Source: CAJQGY01 sp905478015
Lineage (GTDB): Bacteria; Pseudomonadota; Gammaproteobacteria; Magnimaribacterales; D2472
DNA: 64,000 bases
Assembly: GCA_943788365.1 (NCBI GenBank)
Contig: CALSPZ010000001.1
Span: forward strand, 186,001-250,000
Direction: 5' to 3'
Part shown: positions 63,626 through 64,000 of the stretch, in pieces
How the letters are laid out: every line of letters starts with the position of its first letter
Position numbering within the stretch: position 1 is the stretch's first letter
Made by a program: the position numbers and the translations under genes
Notes under the pieces: model-generated
What the model was told of the DNA's origin: nothing
Database searches by the model: none
Seen by the model: the letters and a program-made list of their open reading frames with translations, nothing else

Positions 63626-64000
63626 ATGAAAAATCTAATACTTGTACTTCTTTCTTTTCCTTTAATCTCGCAAGAGATAGTAAATGAAACAATTAATACT
63701 CAGGTCGAGTCCAGCCAGGCTTCTGCTCAATTGCAAATTAAAATCGATGAGCTAGATGTTGAATCAAAAAAAATATATTTTGAATATAAAGATACATTAA
63801 ACGAATACAATTCTCTCAAGAGCTATGACGACCAACTATCGCAGATTGTGAACGCCCAAATTATAGAAATGGAAAGCATTAATCAGCAGATAGACTCTTT
63901 AGATGATGTAAATATAGATATATTGCCCTTACTTAAAAGAATGATTGATGCACTTGGTAAATTTATATCTATAGATATTCCTTTTCTAATTGATGAGAGA
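63626..64000 (+). CDS. DUF3450-like periplasmic protein, 5' part (runs off the right edge)
   Basis: The first 125 codons of an open frame. It has a signal peptide (MKNLILVLLSFPLISQ), then a coiled-coil-like stretch (about residues 25-90, rich in Gln, Glu and Lys) and the segment LLKRMIDALGKFISIDIPFL, which is characteristic of DUF3450. In marine Gammaproteobacteria such genes lie ahead of ExbB-, ExbD- and TonB-type genes; those would be just outside the window. The function is inferred from that context only. Confidence 0.75.
   Translation, partial: MKNLILVLLSFPLISQEIVNETINTQVESSQASAQLQIKIDELDVESKKIYFEYKDTLNEYNSLKSYDDQLSQIVNAQIIEMESINQQIDSLDDVNIDILPLLKRMIDALGKFISIDIPFLIDER

Overview
The window is a gene-dense, AT-rich stretch of a gammaproteobacterial chromosome. 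The overlapping genes, very short intergenic gaps, three large TonB-dependent receptors and housekeeping synteny typical of Gammaproteobacteria (purN-purM-DUF2066-hda, mltD-gloB/rnhA-dnaQ, tig-clpP-clpX-lon-hup-ppiD) suggest a streamlined marine heterotroph. The overall picture resembles the SAR86 cluster. That placement is an inference from gene content and composition; no database search was possible. No insertion sequence, prophage, CRISPR array or replication origin was seen.

Region 1 (1-20.9 kb) is mostly housekeeping. It opens with the 3' end of dnaX followed directly by recR and dcd. Next come the purine genes purM and purN with a frame-disrupted DUF3108 gene, then DUF2066, a CDP-alcohol phosphatidyltransferase and hda. 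sppA, DUF2069 and wrbA follow, then a TlpA-like thioredoxin lipoprotein, an M23 peptidase with xseA, and a DMT transporter. tRNA-Val and tRNA-Asp precede a DUF4149 protein, htpG, gpsA, a DUF4389 protein and folD. tRNA-Pro and tRNA-Arg precede trhO, a GST and glutamate dehydrogenase.

Region 2 (20.9-37.1 kb) starts with tRNA-His and the proteostasis series tig, clpP, clpX, lon, hup and ppiD. An oligopeptide ABC importer follows, with binding protein and two permeases but no ATPases. Then come mltD and gloB, divergent from rnhA, dnaQ and gltX.

Region 3 (37.1-64 kb) is the nutrient-acquisition part. A LysR regulator is divergent from TonB receptor 1, which is followed by an SLC13 carrier and a gamma-glutamyltransferase; an M20 amidohydrolase converges on them. 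A minus-strand lipid cluster (fabI, a METTL7-like methyltransferase, a TLP1-type thiolase-like protein) leads into the M20 gene. TonB receptor 2, a metallo-beta-lactamase-fold hydrolase and tRNA-Ala follow. Alanine dehydrogenase, a PhzF protein, an MDR oxidoreductase with thymidine kinase, a minimal Smr protein with glutaryl-CoA dehydrogenase, and an S9 peptidase lie next. TonB receptor 3 and the start of a DUF3450 gene, a family usually encoded with dedicated TonB/ExbBD genes, close the window.

Taken together, the peptide importer, GGT, M20 and S9 hydrolases, glutamate and alanine dehydrogenases and glutaryl-CoA dehydrogenase suggest a cell that lives on peptides, glutamate conjugates and amino acids taken up by TonB-dependent transport. 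The main unusual signals are an 11-A run in dnaX with immediate stops in both other frames (possible slippage to make gamma), a perfect hairpin ending on the lon start codon, a LysR-type palindrome between the regulator and receptor 1, and several genes whose -10 box lies 6-7 nt before the ATG (probable leaderless mRNAs).
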